From Chthoniobacterales bacterium (GTDB taxonomy: Bacteria; Verrucomicrobiota; Verrucomicrobiia; Chthoniobacterales; JAATET01), in assembly GCA_036569045.1 (NCBI GenBank), contig DATCRI010000053.1, forward strand, positions 26,332 to 90,331: a stretch of DNA of 64,000 nucleotides. The letters run 5' to 3'. Under the pieces are notes generated by a model. That model did no database searches. It was not told where the DNA came from and was given only the letters and a program-made list of their open reading frames with translations. Shown in pieces: positions 31,320 to 41,894 of this stretch (position 1 is the first letter of the stretch; every line of letters begins with the position of its first letter). The translations under genes were made by a program, and so were the position numbers.

Positions 31320-31459
31320 GGTGGGTTACTGGAAACTCGCGGGTTCTGGGAAATTACTAGGGTGCAACGATCGCTTGTTCCAAAATGGCCGCCGGGTGTC
31401 AATCCTGCAAGGGATGATCCTTTCGGATGACACGATTCGAGGCGCTCTTTCGGCCCGAT

Positions 31460-33631
31460 TCAGGGAGTCACGACTGCGCGACTACCCGTCTGGGTGGAGG
31501 CCGTCTTGCTCGATTTCAGGAGATCGACCATGTCTGCGTTGATGCGGAGGGCCTCGTTGCGGATCGCGTCGGGAATGACGACATCCTTCGTGTCGGCCTC
31601 GCTGTCCCCGTCATCGTCGTCGGACGCCTCGAACAGCGAGCCCTTCTTCTTCCGGTCGAAGGCCACCCTATCGAGGGTCGGCTTCTCGACATTGTCGAGC
31701 GTCACCTCGTAGGCCACGGCCTCGATCGCCGCGCCGCGCTGGGCGCGTTCCTTCATGCGGGCCTCGCGGCGAGCGTTGTCCTCGGACAGTTCCCGCTTCC
31801 GGTCCGCAAGATTCAGCGAAACAGTGTTGTCGTCGTAACGCTTGCGCATGCGGGCCATGTCCTCGGAAATGTAGCGGAACTCGGGATCCGCGGCGACGCG
31901 CTGACTGGAGAGCGCCTGCAACTGGCCGATGACCGGGGTCAGGTCATTGCGATCGATGCGCTGGGGCGCGACTTCATCGTAGGGCAACGGATGCGGCAGG
32001 GAACCCTCTCCGAACTCGGGATTATCCGTGAGCGACGGCAGCACGATGTTCGACTTCACGCCCTCGAGCTGCGTGGAACCGCCCAGCACGCGGTAGAACT
32101 TGTTGATCGTGAGCTTGAGCGCGCCGGCGTCGGCGGAACCAAGACTAAAAAACGGCATGAACCGGCCGATATCGAGCATCGTCTGGACGGTGCCCTTGCC
32201 GAAGCTGCGTTCGTCGCCAACAATGACCGCGCGACCATAGTCCTGCAGCGCCGCGGCGAAAATTTCACTGGCGGAGGCACTCAGGCGATTCGTCACCACC
32301 ACGAGCGGCCCGTCGTAGGAGGCAAGCGCGTTCTTGTCGTAGGAGACGGCGACCTTGCCGTTCGAGTCCTTCGACTGCACAACGGGCCCCTTCGGAATGA
32401 ACAGGCCGGTGAGATTGATTGCCTCTTCGAGCGAGCCACCGCCATCCCGGCGCAGATCGATCACGAGGCCCTGGATGCCCTCCTTCTTCAGACGATCGAG
32501 CAGCATCGAGACATCCTTCGTCGTGCTGACGGCATCGGGATCATCACTGCCGCGGTTGAGGTCGGCATAAAACGACGGAAGCTCGATCCAGCCAAGGCGA
32601 AGCGGCCGGCCGTTAGGCCGCGTAAGGTCGATAATCTCCGCGCTGGCCTTCTGGTCCTTCAGCTTCACCTCGTCGCGACGGATCGCAATCACGGCGCGTT
32701 TCGAGGGATCCGACGCGCTGGCGGGAATGACCTGCAGGCGGACCACCGTTCCGCGCTTTCCGCGAATTTTTTCGACGACCTTGTCGAGCTTCATGTCGAC
32801 GACGTCTTCGAACGGGGCATTGCCCTGCGCGACGGCCGCAATGCGGTCGTTGACCTTGAGGTGCCCATCGAGATCGGCCGGCCCACCCGGAACGATCTCC
32901 TTGATCTTCGCATAGCCATCCTCGCTCTGGAGCACGGCGCCCACCCCGTCGAGCGACTTCTTCATCTCGATCTCGAAATTCGCGAGCTCGGAGGGACTCA
33001 TGTATTCGGAATGCGGATCATAGCTGCGCGCCAGCGCGCCGAGGAAACCGGAGACAATGCTCTCGTCGTCCATCTCGTTCAGATTCCGGAGGAGCTGATC
33101 CTGCCGCCGCTTCACGACCTTCGCCGGCGAGTCCACGGCATGCTTGTTGAGCGTTTCCTGCAGCAACTCCGCCTCGATGCGTTTGCGCCAGAGTTCCTGC
33201 GCTTCGGCCTTGCTCTTCGGCCACGGGGCATCCTTGCGGTTCAGCGCAACCGTCTCCCTGGTCGTGAAATTGTATTTCTTGTCGGCCAGGGCCTTGTTGA
33301 GGGCGACCCGGTCGATGACGTGCTGCTTGTATTGACCGAAGATATCGCGGGCCGGGTCGAGATTTCCGCCAAGGATCGCGTCGTCGAGCGTCGTCGCGTA
33401 TTTGGCCTTCAGCGCATCGACTTCACCCTGCGTGAAAAACAGCTTATTCGGATCGAGGTCCTGCAGGTATTGATCGAGCAGCTTTGCCGAAACCTCATCA
33501 TCAAGTTTTTGCCGGGAATAGTGCCCCTGCTCGAGCAGACGGGCCACGGAAACCGCAACCTTGTCCAGGTCAGCCGACCATGCCGGACCGGCCAGAAACA
33601 CCAAAACCAGTGCCGACGCGAGTAATCTCAT
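31460..33631 (-). CDS. prc: tail-specific (C-terminal processing) protease Prc
   Basis: A 723-residue periplasmic S41 protease. The ATG at 33631 gives the signal peptide RLLASALVLVFLAGPAWSA. A longer start at 33676 exists. The N-terminal helical domain has YLQDLDPNKLFFTQ, then YDPHSEYMSP and a PDZ domain (IVPGGPADLDGHLKVNDRI). The protease core has LVIDLRRDGGGSLEEAI and the catalytic SASASEIFAAALQ Ser with a later Lys (FGKGTVQ). A DUF3340-like C-terminal domain follows. It degrades or trims proteins with nonpolar C-termini, including murein-hydrolase partners. Confidence 0.93.
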   Translation of the reverse strand: MRLLASALVLVFLAGPAWSADLDKVAVSVARLLEQGHYSRQKLDDEVSAKLLDQYLQDLDPNKLFFTQGEVDALKAKYATTLDDAILGGNLDPARDIFGQYKQHVIDRVALNKALADKKYNFTTRETVALNRKDAPWPKSKAEAQELWRKRIEAELLQETLNKHAVDSPAKVVKRRQDQLLRNLNEMDDESIVSGFLGALARSYDPHSEYMSPSELANFEIEMKKSLDGVGAVLQSEDGYAKIKEIVPGGPADLDGHLKVNDRIAAVAQGNAPFEDVVDMKLDKVVEKIRGKRGTVVRLQVIPASASDPSKRAVIAIRRDEVKLKDQKASAEIIDLTRPNGRPLRLGWIELPSFYADLNRGSDDPDAVSTTKDVSMLLDRLKKEGIQGLVIDLRRDGGGSLEEAINLTGLFIPKGPVVQSKDSNGKVAVSYDKNALASYDGPLVVVTNRLSASASEIFAAALQDYGRAVIVGDERSFGKGTVQTMLDIGRFMPFFSLGSADAGALKLTINKFYRVLGGSTQLEGVKSNIVLPSLTDNPEFGEGSLPHPLPYDEVAPQRIDRNDLTPVIGQLQALSSQRVAADPEFRYISEDMARMRKRYDDNTVSLNLADRKRELSEDNARREARMKERAQRGAAIEAVAYEVTLDNVEKPTLDRVAFDRKKKGSLFEASDDDDGDSEADTKDVVIPDAIRNEALRINADMVDLLKSSKTASTQTGSRAVVTP

Positions 33632-33697
33632 TCGGAATAGATTTGCAGAGCACTGCGAGAAAATCAAACTGCGCATGGCTATACTGACCACATTCTC

Positions 33698-34312
33698 ATG
33701 ATTCGGTTCGAAGAATTTTGCGGCGGCGTCCTCGCGACGAACGCCTTCCTCCTCCGCGGCCCCTCCGGCAATGTCCTCATCGACGCCCCTCAGGGCGCCG
33801 ACGCCCATTTCGCCGGAGAACGCATCGACCTGCTCCTGCTCACCCACGGCCATTTCGACCACGTCGCCGATGCGGCCGCGATCCAGCGCCGGCACGGCTG
33901 CCGCCTCCATTACCATCCGGAAACCGTTCCGATGGTCTCCGACCCGCATTTTTTCCGCGACTGGGGATTCGCCCTCGACGTCGAGCCGATCGATCTCGCC
34001 CGGGGCGAGATCCTCACCGCGACGCCCGACGTGGAGCTGGCCGGCCTGAACTTCGCCGTGCTCGAGGTGCCCGGCCATTGCCCCGGCAGCCTTTGCTTCC
34101 ATCTTCCCGCGGAGAACGTCCTCTTCGGCGGTGATGTCCTTTTTCGCGGCGGCATCGGCCGGTGGGATCTCCCTGGCGGAGACCACGAATTACTCGTCAC
34201 CGGCATTCGCGACAAGATCCTCCCCCTCCCCGACGGCACCCGCGTCTTCCCCGGCCACGGCCCGGCCACCACCGTAGGCCACGAACGCCAGACCAACGCG
34301 TGGCTGCAGTGA
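33698..34312 (+). CDS. MBL-fold hydrolase (glyoxalase II-like)
   Basis: A 204-residue metallo-beta-lactamase-fold protein with LLLTHGHFDHVADA (HxHxDH metal motif, about 47-53). The later metal ligands are the His in VPGHCPGSLC, the Asp in FGGDVLFRGGIGRWDLPGG and the His in FPGHGPATT. The GRWDLPGG segment is characteristic of glyoxalase II-like persulfide or thioester hydrolases. The substrate is not known. It is divergent from prc with 66 bases between. Confidence 0.87.
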   Translation: MIRFEEFCGGVLATNAFLLRGPSGNVLIDAPQGADAHFAGERIDLLLLTHGHFDHVADAAAIQRRHGCRLHYHPETVPMVSDPHFFRDWGFALDVEPIDLARGEILTATPDVELAGLNFAVLEVPGHCPGSLCFHLPAENVLFGGDVLFRGGIGRWDLPGGDHELLVTGIRDKILPLPDGTRVFPGHGPATTVGHERQTNAWLQ

Positions 34313-34412
34313 GGATTTCTTGGTCTCGGCGGGAGTTCTTTTCTGGACTTTAGCCTTCGCTTCGCGAATTTATCTCTGTCCCTTCTCGCAAAATCGACTC
34401 CTCACAGAACTC

Positions 34413-35693
34413 ATGCCAAATTTTACCTACGTCGCCCTCGACGCGCGCGGTCAGCAAGTCACTGGCGTCATCGAAGCCGCCTCTCAGAACGAAGCCGTAG
34501 GCGCCCTGCGCCAGCAGGGATATTTTCCGAAGTCGGTTGACGTCGAGTCGAAGGCCTCGAAAGCCAAGGTCGCCAAGGCGGCGGCTAAATCCCCAGCCGC
34601 CAAGGGAGCCAGCTTCTCGCTTTTCAAGAAGCAGACCGTCAAGGGCAAGATCCTCATGATCTTCACCCGCCAGCTGGCCACGCTCATCGATGCCGGTTTG
34701 CCGCTCCTCCGCAGTCTCACGGTGCTGGCCGGTCAGGAGAAGGACGTCGTTCTTCGCTCCACGATCACCCAGATTGCCGAGTCCGTGCAGGGCGGCAGCA
34801 CGTTCTCCGACAGTCTATCGGTCCACCCGAAGATCTTCAACAAGCTCTACGTGAACATGGTGAAGGCCGGTGAGCTCGGCGGTGTGCTCGAGCTCGTCCT
34901 GCTGCGTCTCGCCGAATTCCAGGAAAAGGCGCAGAAGATCAAGAACAAGGTCGTCTCCGCGATGTTCTACCCGGTGATCGTTCTGTTCATCGCCATCGCG
35001 ATTCTCACCTTCCTGCTCGTGTTCATCGTGCCGAAGTTCGAAGCGATCTTCGCAGACATGCTCAACGGCAAGCCGCTCCCGGCCCTCACGCAGTTCGTCA
35101 TCAATTCGAGCAACCTGCTCAAGAACAACATCGTGGCCGTCGTTGCGGTCATCATTGTCGCCATCGTCGCCTACAAGCTGATCGCCCGCACTCCGAAGGG
35201 CATTCGCATGATCGACATGTTCATGCTCAAGGCGCCGCTCTTCGGCGACCTCACGCGCAAGAGCGCAATCTCCCGTTTCAGCCGCACGCTCGGCACGCTC
35301 GTCACCAGCGGTGTTCCGATCCTGCAGGCCCTCATCATCACTCGCGAGACCGCGGGCAACGTGATCATCTCGGATGCCATCACGAAGGTTCACGACGCCG
35401 TCAAGGAAGGTGAATCGATCGTCGCCCCGCTCGAGGCCAGCGGCGTTTTTCCGCCCATGGTCATCAGCATGATCGACGTCGGTGAAGAGACCGGTCAGCT
35501 CCCCGAGATGCTTCTCAAGGTCGCGGAAGTCTACGACGACGAAGTCGACAACGCCGTGCAGGGCCTCACCTCCCTTCTCGAGCCGATCATGATCGTGTTC
35601 CTCGCCGTCGTGGTCGGAACGATTGTCGTCGCGCTCTTCATGCCGCTTATCAGCATCATCAGCGGCCTGCAGGGCGGTGGTGGCGCCAGCTAA
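34413..35693 (+). CDS. gspF: type II secretion/type IV pilus inner-membrane protein GspF/PilC
   Basis: A 426-residue protein from MPNFTYVALDARGQQV, the family start. Two GspF domains are present. The first contains FTRQLATLIDAGLPLLRSL and YVNMVKAGELGGVLELVL. The second contains FSRTLGTLVTSGVPILQAL and ISMIDVGEETGQLPEMLLKVA. Three TM segments lie near residues 190-215, 240-265 and the C-terminus. It is the polytopic platform protein of the secretion or pilus machine. An Ala/Lys-rich linker of about 30 residues precedes the first domain. Confidence 0.93.
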   Translation: MPNFTYVALDARGQQVTGVIEAASQNEAVGALRQQGYFPKSVDVESKASKAKVAKAAAKSPAAKGASFSLFKKQTVKGKILMIFTRQLATLIDAGLPLLRSLTVLAGQEKDVVLRSTITQIAESVQGGSTFSDSLSVHPKIFNKLYVNMVKAGELGGVLELVLLRLAEFQEKAQKIKNKVVSAMFYPVIVLFIAIAILTFLLVFIVPKFEAIFADMLNGKPLPALTQFVINSSNLLKNNIVAVVAVIIVAIVAYKLIARTPKGIRMIDMFMLKAPLFGDLTRKSAISRFSRTLGTLVTSGVPILQALIITRETAGNVIISDAITKVHDAVKEGESIVAPLEASGVFPPMVISMIDVGEETGQLPEMLLKVAEVYDDEVDNAVQGLTSLLEPIMIVFLAVVVGTIVVALFMPLISIISGLQGGGGAS

Positions 35694-35716
35694 ACCCGCT
35701 CCAGACGTTTTAAAAT

Positions 35717-36238
35717 ATGAAGCCGGTTCCCCCCAGCACCTCTCGCGGTGCGTTCACGCTCATCGAAATTCTCGTCGTCATCGCGATCATCGCGATCCTT
35801 GCCTCATTGATCCTCAGCGTCTCCGGATTCGTGCAGGAGAAAGCGGGCATCTCCCGGGCCCAGGTGGAAATCAAGGCGCTGGAAACTGCACTCGAGAACT
35901 ACAAGCAAGACAACGGCACCTATCCCGCCGGAGACGGCTCTGAAAGTTCCTCCCTTGTGTTGCTCGACGAGCTGAACCGCAAACCGGCCAGTGGGACTTC
36001 GGGAGGCAAGATTTACATGGCCGACCTGGGAAAAATGATACCTCCCATCCCTGGAAATCCCAGCGCTTCCTACGCCGAGAAAGTCGCAGCCGCCAGGCAG
36101 CTGGTCGATCCCTTCGGCAATCCATATCACTATGAGTTTCCCGGGAAACCCGAGCGGAGTGGCGAGGCTTTCTTCGACCTCTGGTCGCAGGGGAAGAAAA
36201 ACAGTGCCGACGAGAACAAGTGGATCAAGAACTGGTGA
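35717..36238 (+). CDS. gspG: type II secretion/pilus pseudopilin (GspG-like)
   Basis: A 173-residue pseudopilin. The prepilin peptidase site is G11|A12-F-T-L-I-E16, with the required Glu at +5, followed by the helix ILVVIAIIAILASLIL. The globular domain has ALENYKQDNGTYP and a GspG-like DPFGNPYHYEFPGK loop. It follows gspF by 23 bases. The rest of the apparatus (GspD, GspE) is not in the window. Confidence 0.9.
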   Translation: MKPVPPSTSRGAFTLIEILVVIAIIAILASLILSVSGFVQEKAGISRAQVEIKALETALENYKQDNGTYPAGDGSESSSLVLLDELNRKPASGTSGGKIYMADLGKMIPPIPGNPSASYAEKVAAARQLVDPFGNPYHYEFPGKPERSGEAFFDLWSQGKKNSADENKWIKNW

Positions 36239-36253
36239 GCGTTTGCCGCCGCG

Positions 36254-36877
36254 TCACGCCACTTCGGCGTTGATGCGTGGCAAATGATCCAGGACGATCT
36301 GCGACCATGATTCGAGAGCGTCCCGCTCCACGGCCAGCTCAGCCGGCGTCACGAACTCCAGCTTCGCAATCGCCGCTTCACCCGGCCTGACGTCGTCCGA
36401 TTCCAACTCGACGAGATGGACGACCCCGAGGTGAACCTGGCCCACTTCATTCGAGTCGTCGTTGATCAATCCCACCACTCGATCCGTGAATCCGCCGCCT
36501 AGCTTCAGCTCCTCGGTGATCTCCCGCTCCACCGCGATCCGATAGGCATCCTCATTGAATGCGAACAGCCCCTCGTCGGCGTCGTTGATGTGTCCGCCGA
36601 TGCCGATGGACGCCTTCGCGACAAGCCGCTTCTCGCCGGACTTTCCCCCGCGCACATAGCGAAGAATCCGTCCTGCATGGGTGAAGACCGCATAGGGAAT
36701 GATCTGCTTGAGCGAAGGATCGGTCTCCGCAGTCGACCGCGGGGCGAAAAAATTGTTTTCCCGCCGCAGGAAGATCGACAGGTAACGTTCTGGCTCGGCG
36801 CAAAACCCCTGAAAACTCCCGAGCTGATCGAAGAGATTACGGCGGACGACAAGGACGTGTTCATCGGGCTTGGGCAT
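36254..36877 (-). CDS. NUDIX-domain phosphohydrolase-like protein
   Basis: A 207-residue protein from the ATG at 36877 (MPKPDEHVLVVRRNLFDQLG). A TTG frame extends to 36943 but overlaps the sigma gene. The NUDIX region reads IGIGGHINDADE then AYRIAVEREITEELKL: the RE-(I)-xEEL core is intact, but the spacing between G and RE is longer than canonical. VGQVHLGVVHLVEL follows. Proteins of this type hydrolyse NDP-X compounds. The substrate is unknown. It lies downstream of the sigma factor, 62 bases away. Confidence 0.8.
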   Translation of the reverse strand: MPKPDEHVLVVRRNLFDQLGSFQGFCAEPERYLSIFLRRENNFFAPRSTAETDPSLKQIIPYAVFTHAGRILRYVRGGKSGEKRLVAKASIGIGGHINDADEGLFAFNEDAYRIAVEREITEELKLGGGFTDRVVGLINDDSNEVGQVHLGVVHLVELESDDVRPGEAAIAKLEFVTPAELAVERDALESWSQIVLDHLPRINAEVA

Positions 36878-36939
36878 TCCCCGACTTTGCGGACCCGCCG
36901 ACCGTCGCTCAATCTCAAAAACCGATCCGTCACCGCGCG

Positions 36940-37527
36940 TCAATTCCTCTCGGACAGATAGGACGCGAGCTTGAGTCGTAATTCCGCCCGCGCCCGGAAC
37001 AGCATGCTTTTGACCGCCGGCACCGTCACCCCGAGCACGACGGCAATCTCCTCATAAGGCATCTCCTCGTAACGCCGCAAAATGAGGGCCATCCGCGGTT
37101 GTTCGGCGAGGGATTGGATCGCCGTATCGATCGCGGCCTGCAATTCCGCCTCGGCGATCGATTCTGCGGGCGTGGTCACCGAAGGGTCCGCATACTCGCG
37201 CGGCGGCTGGTCGTCGGGCTCCTCGAGCGGCACGAGCCGCGCCCGCCCCCGGCGCCGCACCTCGTTAAAAACGAGATTGCGCGTGATCGTCATCAGCCAG
37301 GTCGTGAACTTTGCGCTCGGCTCCCATCGCGCGGCGCTTTTCCAAACGCGGACAAAAACCATCTGCGCAAGGTCCTCGGCTTCATCGGGAGAACCCAGCA
37401 TGCGGACCACTGTCCCCACGACCCGGCGCTGATGCCTCTCCACGAGCGTAGTGAAGGCTTCGGCGTCGCCGCCACGCACCCGCGCCATCAGTTCCAGGTC
37501 ATCCGGCTCGGTGGGGAGCTCAGCCAT
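36940..37527 (-). CDS. ECF-type RNA polymerase sigma factor
   Basis: 195 residues from the ATG at 37527. Alternative ATGs at 37554 and 37569 would add 9-14 residues. Region 2 reads AFTTLVERHQRRVVGTV then SPDEAEDLAQMVFVRVW and FTTWLMTITRNLVFNEVRR. A linker follows, then region 4 with LAEQPRMALILRRYEEMPYE and VPAVKSMLFRARAELR (HTH). No anti-sigma gene (zinc-binding or membrane) is adjacent, so its control is unclear. It is divergent from a glycosyltransferase. Confidence 0.9.
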   Translation of the reverse strand: MAELPTEPDDLELMARVRGGDAEAFTTLVERHQRRVVGTVVRMLGSPDEAEDLAQMVFVRVWKSAARWEPSAKFTTWLMTITRNLVFNEVRRRGRARLVPLEEPDDQPPREYADPSVTTPAESIAEAELQAAIDTAIQSLAEQPRMALILRRYEEMPYEEIAVVLGVTVPAVKSMLFRARAELRLKLASYLSERN

Positions 37528-37651
37528 CGCGAACTCATACTGGGAAACCGGCATCTCAACCACCAGCATTTGAACCCCGCTCACGCAAAATGGATGCGGA
37601 AGAATTTCGCCTCGCCCGCACCGCGCGGTGGCGTTGTATGCTCTGCCCTCC

Positions 37652-38815
37652 ATGCCCGTCGTCGCCAGCTACTGCACCACATTCCTCAAGCCGGAAATGC
37701 TGCACATTTATCGCCAGGTCACCGGCCTGCGCACGTGCGAGACGTTTGTGATGACGAAGGAGCGCCAGAGCGCCGACCGCTTTCCCTTCGACGCCGTCGA
37801 GGTGCTCCCTCGCCCGCGCATCAACTTCCTCGCCCGCTTCCACAAGAAATACGTCCGGCGCATGGAGCCCGTTTTTTACCGCGGCGAATACGATCAGCTA
37901 TCCGCCGTGCTCTCCCGCCGCCACGCCGACCTTCTGCACGTCTATTTCGGGCACACCGGCGTGCACCTGCTTCCCTTCATTCGAAACTGGACCGGGCCCG
38001 CGCTGGTGTCCTTCCACGGCATGGACATCATGCCGCGACCTCAGGAGCCCGGTTACGACGCGCGCATGCGGGAGCTGTTGAGCGTCCTCCCGATGGTGCT
38101 CGCCCGCAGTGAATCCCTCGCCGCCCGCCTCACCGCGCTCGGCTGCGATCCGGCCAAGATTCGGATCAACCGCACCGGCATCCCGCTCGAAGCCTTTCCC
38201 TATCGCGAACGAAGCGCTCCCACCGACGGCGCCTGGCGCTTCGTGCAGGCCTCGCGCCTCATCGCCAAGAAAGGCCTCGCGGACTCGCTCCGCGCCTTCG
38301 CCGCGTTTCGAGCGAGGTATCCTGCCGCGACCTTCACCATCGCCGGCGACGGCCCGCAACGGCAGGAACTCGAATCGCTCGCTGCCGACCTCGGCATCGC
38401 TGCCGCCGTCACGTTTACCGGCTTCCAGTCGCAGGCGGAATTACGCGCACTTTACGAGGGCAGCCACATCTTTCTGCACCCCAGCCGCACGCCGGAAACG
38501 CAGGATCAGGAAGGCGTTCCGAACTCCATGCTCGAAGCCATGGCCACCGGCCTCCCCGTCGCGGCCACGCTCCACGGAGGCATTCCCGAGGCCGTGGACC
38601 ATGGCGTGGGCGGCCTGCTCACCGCGGAGAATGACTGGGAGGCCCTGCGCGATTCCCTTTTCGCGATCACGGCCGAACCCGCGCGCGCGTCCGCAATGGG
38701 ACGCGCCGCCTCGGAATCCGTGCGCGCAAGGTTCGAGCAACGGGCAGCCATCGCCGCCCTCGAGGGCTTCTACTCGGAACTTGTCGAGTCGCACCGCCGC
38801 AAGGCCAGCCGGTGA
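37652..38815 (+). CDS. family 4 glycosyltransferase (GT-B)
   Basis: A 387-residue protein from the ATG at 37652. It has the N-terminal Rossmann-like domain (LLHVYFGHTGVHLLPF, VSFHGMDIM). The donor-binding C-terminal half contains ASRLIAKKGLADSLRAFA, TIAGDGPQRQELE and the E-x7-E motif in EGVPNSMLEAMATGLPVA. It likely transfers a nucleotide sugar for cell-surface polysaccharide. Its 3' end overlaps the convergent trmB gene by 46 bases. Confidence 0.88.
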   Translation: MPVVASYCTTFLKPEMLHIYRQVTGLRTCETFVMTKERQSADRFPFDAVEVLPRPRINFLARFHKKYVRRMEPVFYRGEYDQLSAVLSRRHADLLHVYFGHTGVHLLPFIRNWTGPALVSFHGMDIMPRPQEPGYDARMRELLSVLPMVLARSESLAARLTALGCDPAKIRINRTGIPLEAFPYRERSAPTDGAWRFVQASRLIAKKGLADSLRAFAAFRARYPAATFTIAGDGPQRQELESLAADLGIAAAVTFTGFQSQAELRALYEGSHIFLHPSRTPETQDQEGVPNSMLEAMATGLPVAATLHGGIPEAVDHGVGGLLTAENDWEALRDSLFAITAEPARASAMGRAASESVRARFEQRAAIAALEGFYSELVESHRRKASR

Positions 38816-39360
38816 ATCGGCTTCGCGATCGCCGCAAATTTTCGCTGAAACTCCGTCTCGGGATAAACGCGTCCGTCGTCCCAATCGATCGGAGAAAAGC
38901 CGTCGAACTCCGCCACCGCCTCCCGCATGGCAACGAAATACGGCTCGTCGTCCGTCATCAGCCGGAGCGATCCGCCGGGCGCCAGCACGCGCCACGTCTC
39001 GCGCAGAAAATCCTGCCGGACGAGCCTTCGCACATGGTGACGCCGCTTCGGCCAGGGATCGGGAAAAGAAACGTGCACGACCTGGGCGCAGCCCGCTGGC
39101 AGCCGATCTCGCAGAGTCTCGAGCCCCTCGCCCTGAATCACCTGCGCATTGGAGAGTTCCATGCGCTCGATCTTTGCGCGGGTCCGTTCCACCCGCTTCC
39201 GCTGCCACTCGACTCCGAGAAATTTGATCTCGGGGAATATTCGCGCCATCTCGACGACAAAAATGCCCTTGTGACAGCCGACGTCGATCTCCACAGGACC
39301 GCAAAGCCAGTCCGGAGGCAGGTCGAGAGGGGCGGTTTCGGAAACAGAATCGGTCATCAT
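38770..39360 (-). CDS. trmB: tRNA (guanine-N7-)-methyltransferase
   Basis: A 196-residue enzyme with VEIDVGCHKGIFVVEMA (SAM motif I), FLGVEWQRKRVERT (motif II), VSFPDPWPKRRHHVRRL (signature) and FVAMREAV near the end. It makes m7G46 in tRNA. It lies last in the leftward tig-clpP-clpX-GT4-trmB unit, 10 bases after the glycosyltransferase, and overlaps the opposing gene at its 3' end. Confidence 0.93.
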   Translation of the reverse strand: MMTDSVSETAPLDLPPDWLCGPVEIDVGCHKGIFVVEMARIFPEIKFLGVEWQRKRVERTRAKIERMELSNAQVIQGEGLETLRDRLPAGCAQVVHVSFPDPWPKRRHHVRRLVRQDFLRETWRVLAPGGSLRLMTDDEPYFVAMREAVAEFDGFSPIDWDDGRVYPETEFQRKFAAIAKPIHRLALRRCDSTSSE

Positions 39361-39370
39361 TGCGGAAAAT

Positions 39371-40603
39371 CTATCGGGCCAGCAGCCGCGCCAGCCAGCC
39401 GGACCTGGTCGTCTCGAAGGCGCCCATGCCTTCCAGTGTCCTCCTGAGCGCCGCGGTCGTTTTCTCGGTGGAAAACAAATCCTCGCACCGCAGGCGGCCC
39501 GCCGCCCCCATCTCGCGCGCCTTCACGGGATTGTCGAGCAGGTCTCCCATGCGCAGCGCAAGCGCCTTGGAATCTCTTTCGGGCACGAGATGTCCCGTCG
39601 CTCCGTCGACGACCATCTCGGGAACGCCCCCCACCGGCGTCGAAACCACCGGCACGGCCGCGGCCATCGCCTCCATGATCACGGTCGGCAGATTGTCCTT
39701 CCCGCCGTCCGCCTCGCTCACGCACGGCAGCACGAAGACGGACGCGCGCGCGAGCAAGCCTGCGATCTCGGATTCGCCCTTCGGCCCGGTGATCGAGATG
39801 CGGGAATCGCCAGCCGCAAGAGCTTTCAACTCCTCCTCGAGCGGCCCCTGCCCGACGATCTGACATTCGAACGGACGGTCCCCCAAAAGCCGGCAGGCGT
39901 TCACGAGATCGGCAAAGCCCTTTTTCTCGATGTAGCGCCCGACTGCGAGAATGAGCGGTCGCGCCGGATCAGGCTCGCCTTTCGGAAAGCGGTCCAGATG
40001 AATCCCGTTGTAAACGCGATGCAGCTTTGCCGCATGCGCCGGAAATTTTTCTCGCAGCAGGCGCAGGCTGAAATCGCTGACCGTCACCACCCCGGCGGCC
40101 TCACGAATCAGCATTTCCAGCCGCTCGTCGGGTTCGTCGCAAAAAATGTCGTTCGCGTGCGCGGTGAAGCTGTAGCGAATCCCGGCAAGACGCTTGAGCC
40201 AGAATCCCGTGCGCGCCGCCGTGCCCGCGAAATGCGAGTGCACGTGGCCGACACCAAGTTTTTCGAGCCGCGGAGCGAGCCACAGGGCCTCGTAAATCCG
40301 GCGCTTCTCGCCGCTACCACCCCACAATCGCGTAAGGTCCTCGATCGCCCGCCGGGCATCCCGGCGAAACTTTGCGTCCGTCTTGAGAATCTCCTCGAAC
40401 GACTCGGGAACATACGTGACCAACCCGGCCAGCTCGACGGGAAAATCCTGACGCGGCTCTCCCCGGGGATCACGGATCGAAAAAATCGGCGCATCGACTC
40501 CCTGTCGACGCAGCTCGAGCACTTCTCGAAAACAAAACGTCTGCGTGAACGACGGAAATCGCTCGAACACATACGCGAACGGCTCGCCAGGCGACCGGGC
40601 CAT
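39371..40603 (-). CDS. family 4 glycosyltransferase (GT-B)
   Basis: A 410-residue protein with FERFPSFTQTFCFREVLEL at the N-terminus (typical of exopolysaccharide GT4 enzymes), HVHSHFAGTAARTGFWL and FTAHANDIF. In the C-terminal donor domain it has LAVGRYIEKKGFADLVNA, IVGQGPLEEELK and DNLPTVIMEAMAAAVPVV (E-x7-E-like). It is inserted in the tig-clp-trmB operon, 10 bases after clpX. The acceptor is unknown. Confidence 0.88.
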   Translation of the reverse strand: MARSPGEPFAYVFERFPSFTQTFCFREVLELRRQGVDAPIFSIRDPRGEPRQDFPVELAGLVTYVPESFEEILKTDAKFRRDARRAIEDLTRLWGGSGEKRRIYEALWLAPRLEKLGVGHVHSHFAGTAARTGFWLKRLAGIRYSFTAHANDIFCDEPDERLEMLIREAAGVVTVSDFSLRLLREKFPAHAAKLHRVYNGIHLDRFPKGEPDPARPLILAVGRYIEKKGFADLVNACRLLGDRPFECQIVGQGPLEEELKALAAGDSRISITGPKGESEIAGLLARASVFVLPCVSEADGGKDNLPTVIMEAMAAAVPVVSTPVGGVPEMVVDGATGHLVPERDSKALALRMGDLLDNPVKAREMGAAGRLRCEDLFSTEKTTAALRRTLEGMGAFETTRSGWLARLLAR

Positions 40604-40613
40604 GCGTGCCGGC

Positions 40614-41882
<1,269 letters not shown>

Positions 41883-41894
41883 GTCAGCGGAGGG

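Noticed and set aside
31427..33625. A 732-codon plus-strand frame opposite prc
   Set aside because: It is the antisense image of a conserved protease and shows no domain or signal of its own.
36878..36943. TTG start for the NUDIX gene overlapping the sigma stop
   Set aside because: The extra 22 residues are not family-like, and an ATG at 36877 gives the expected N-terminus.
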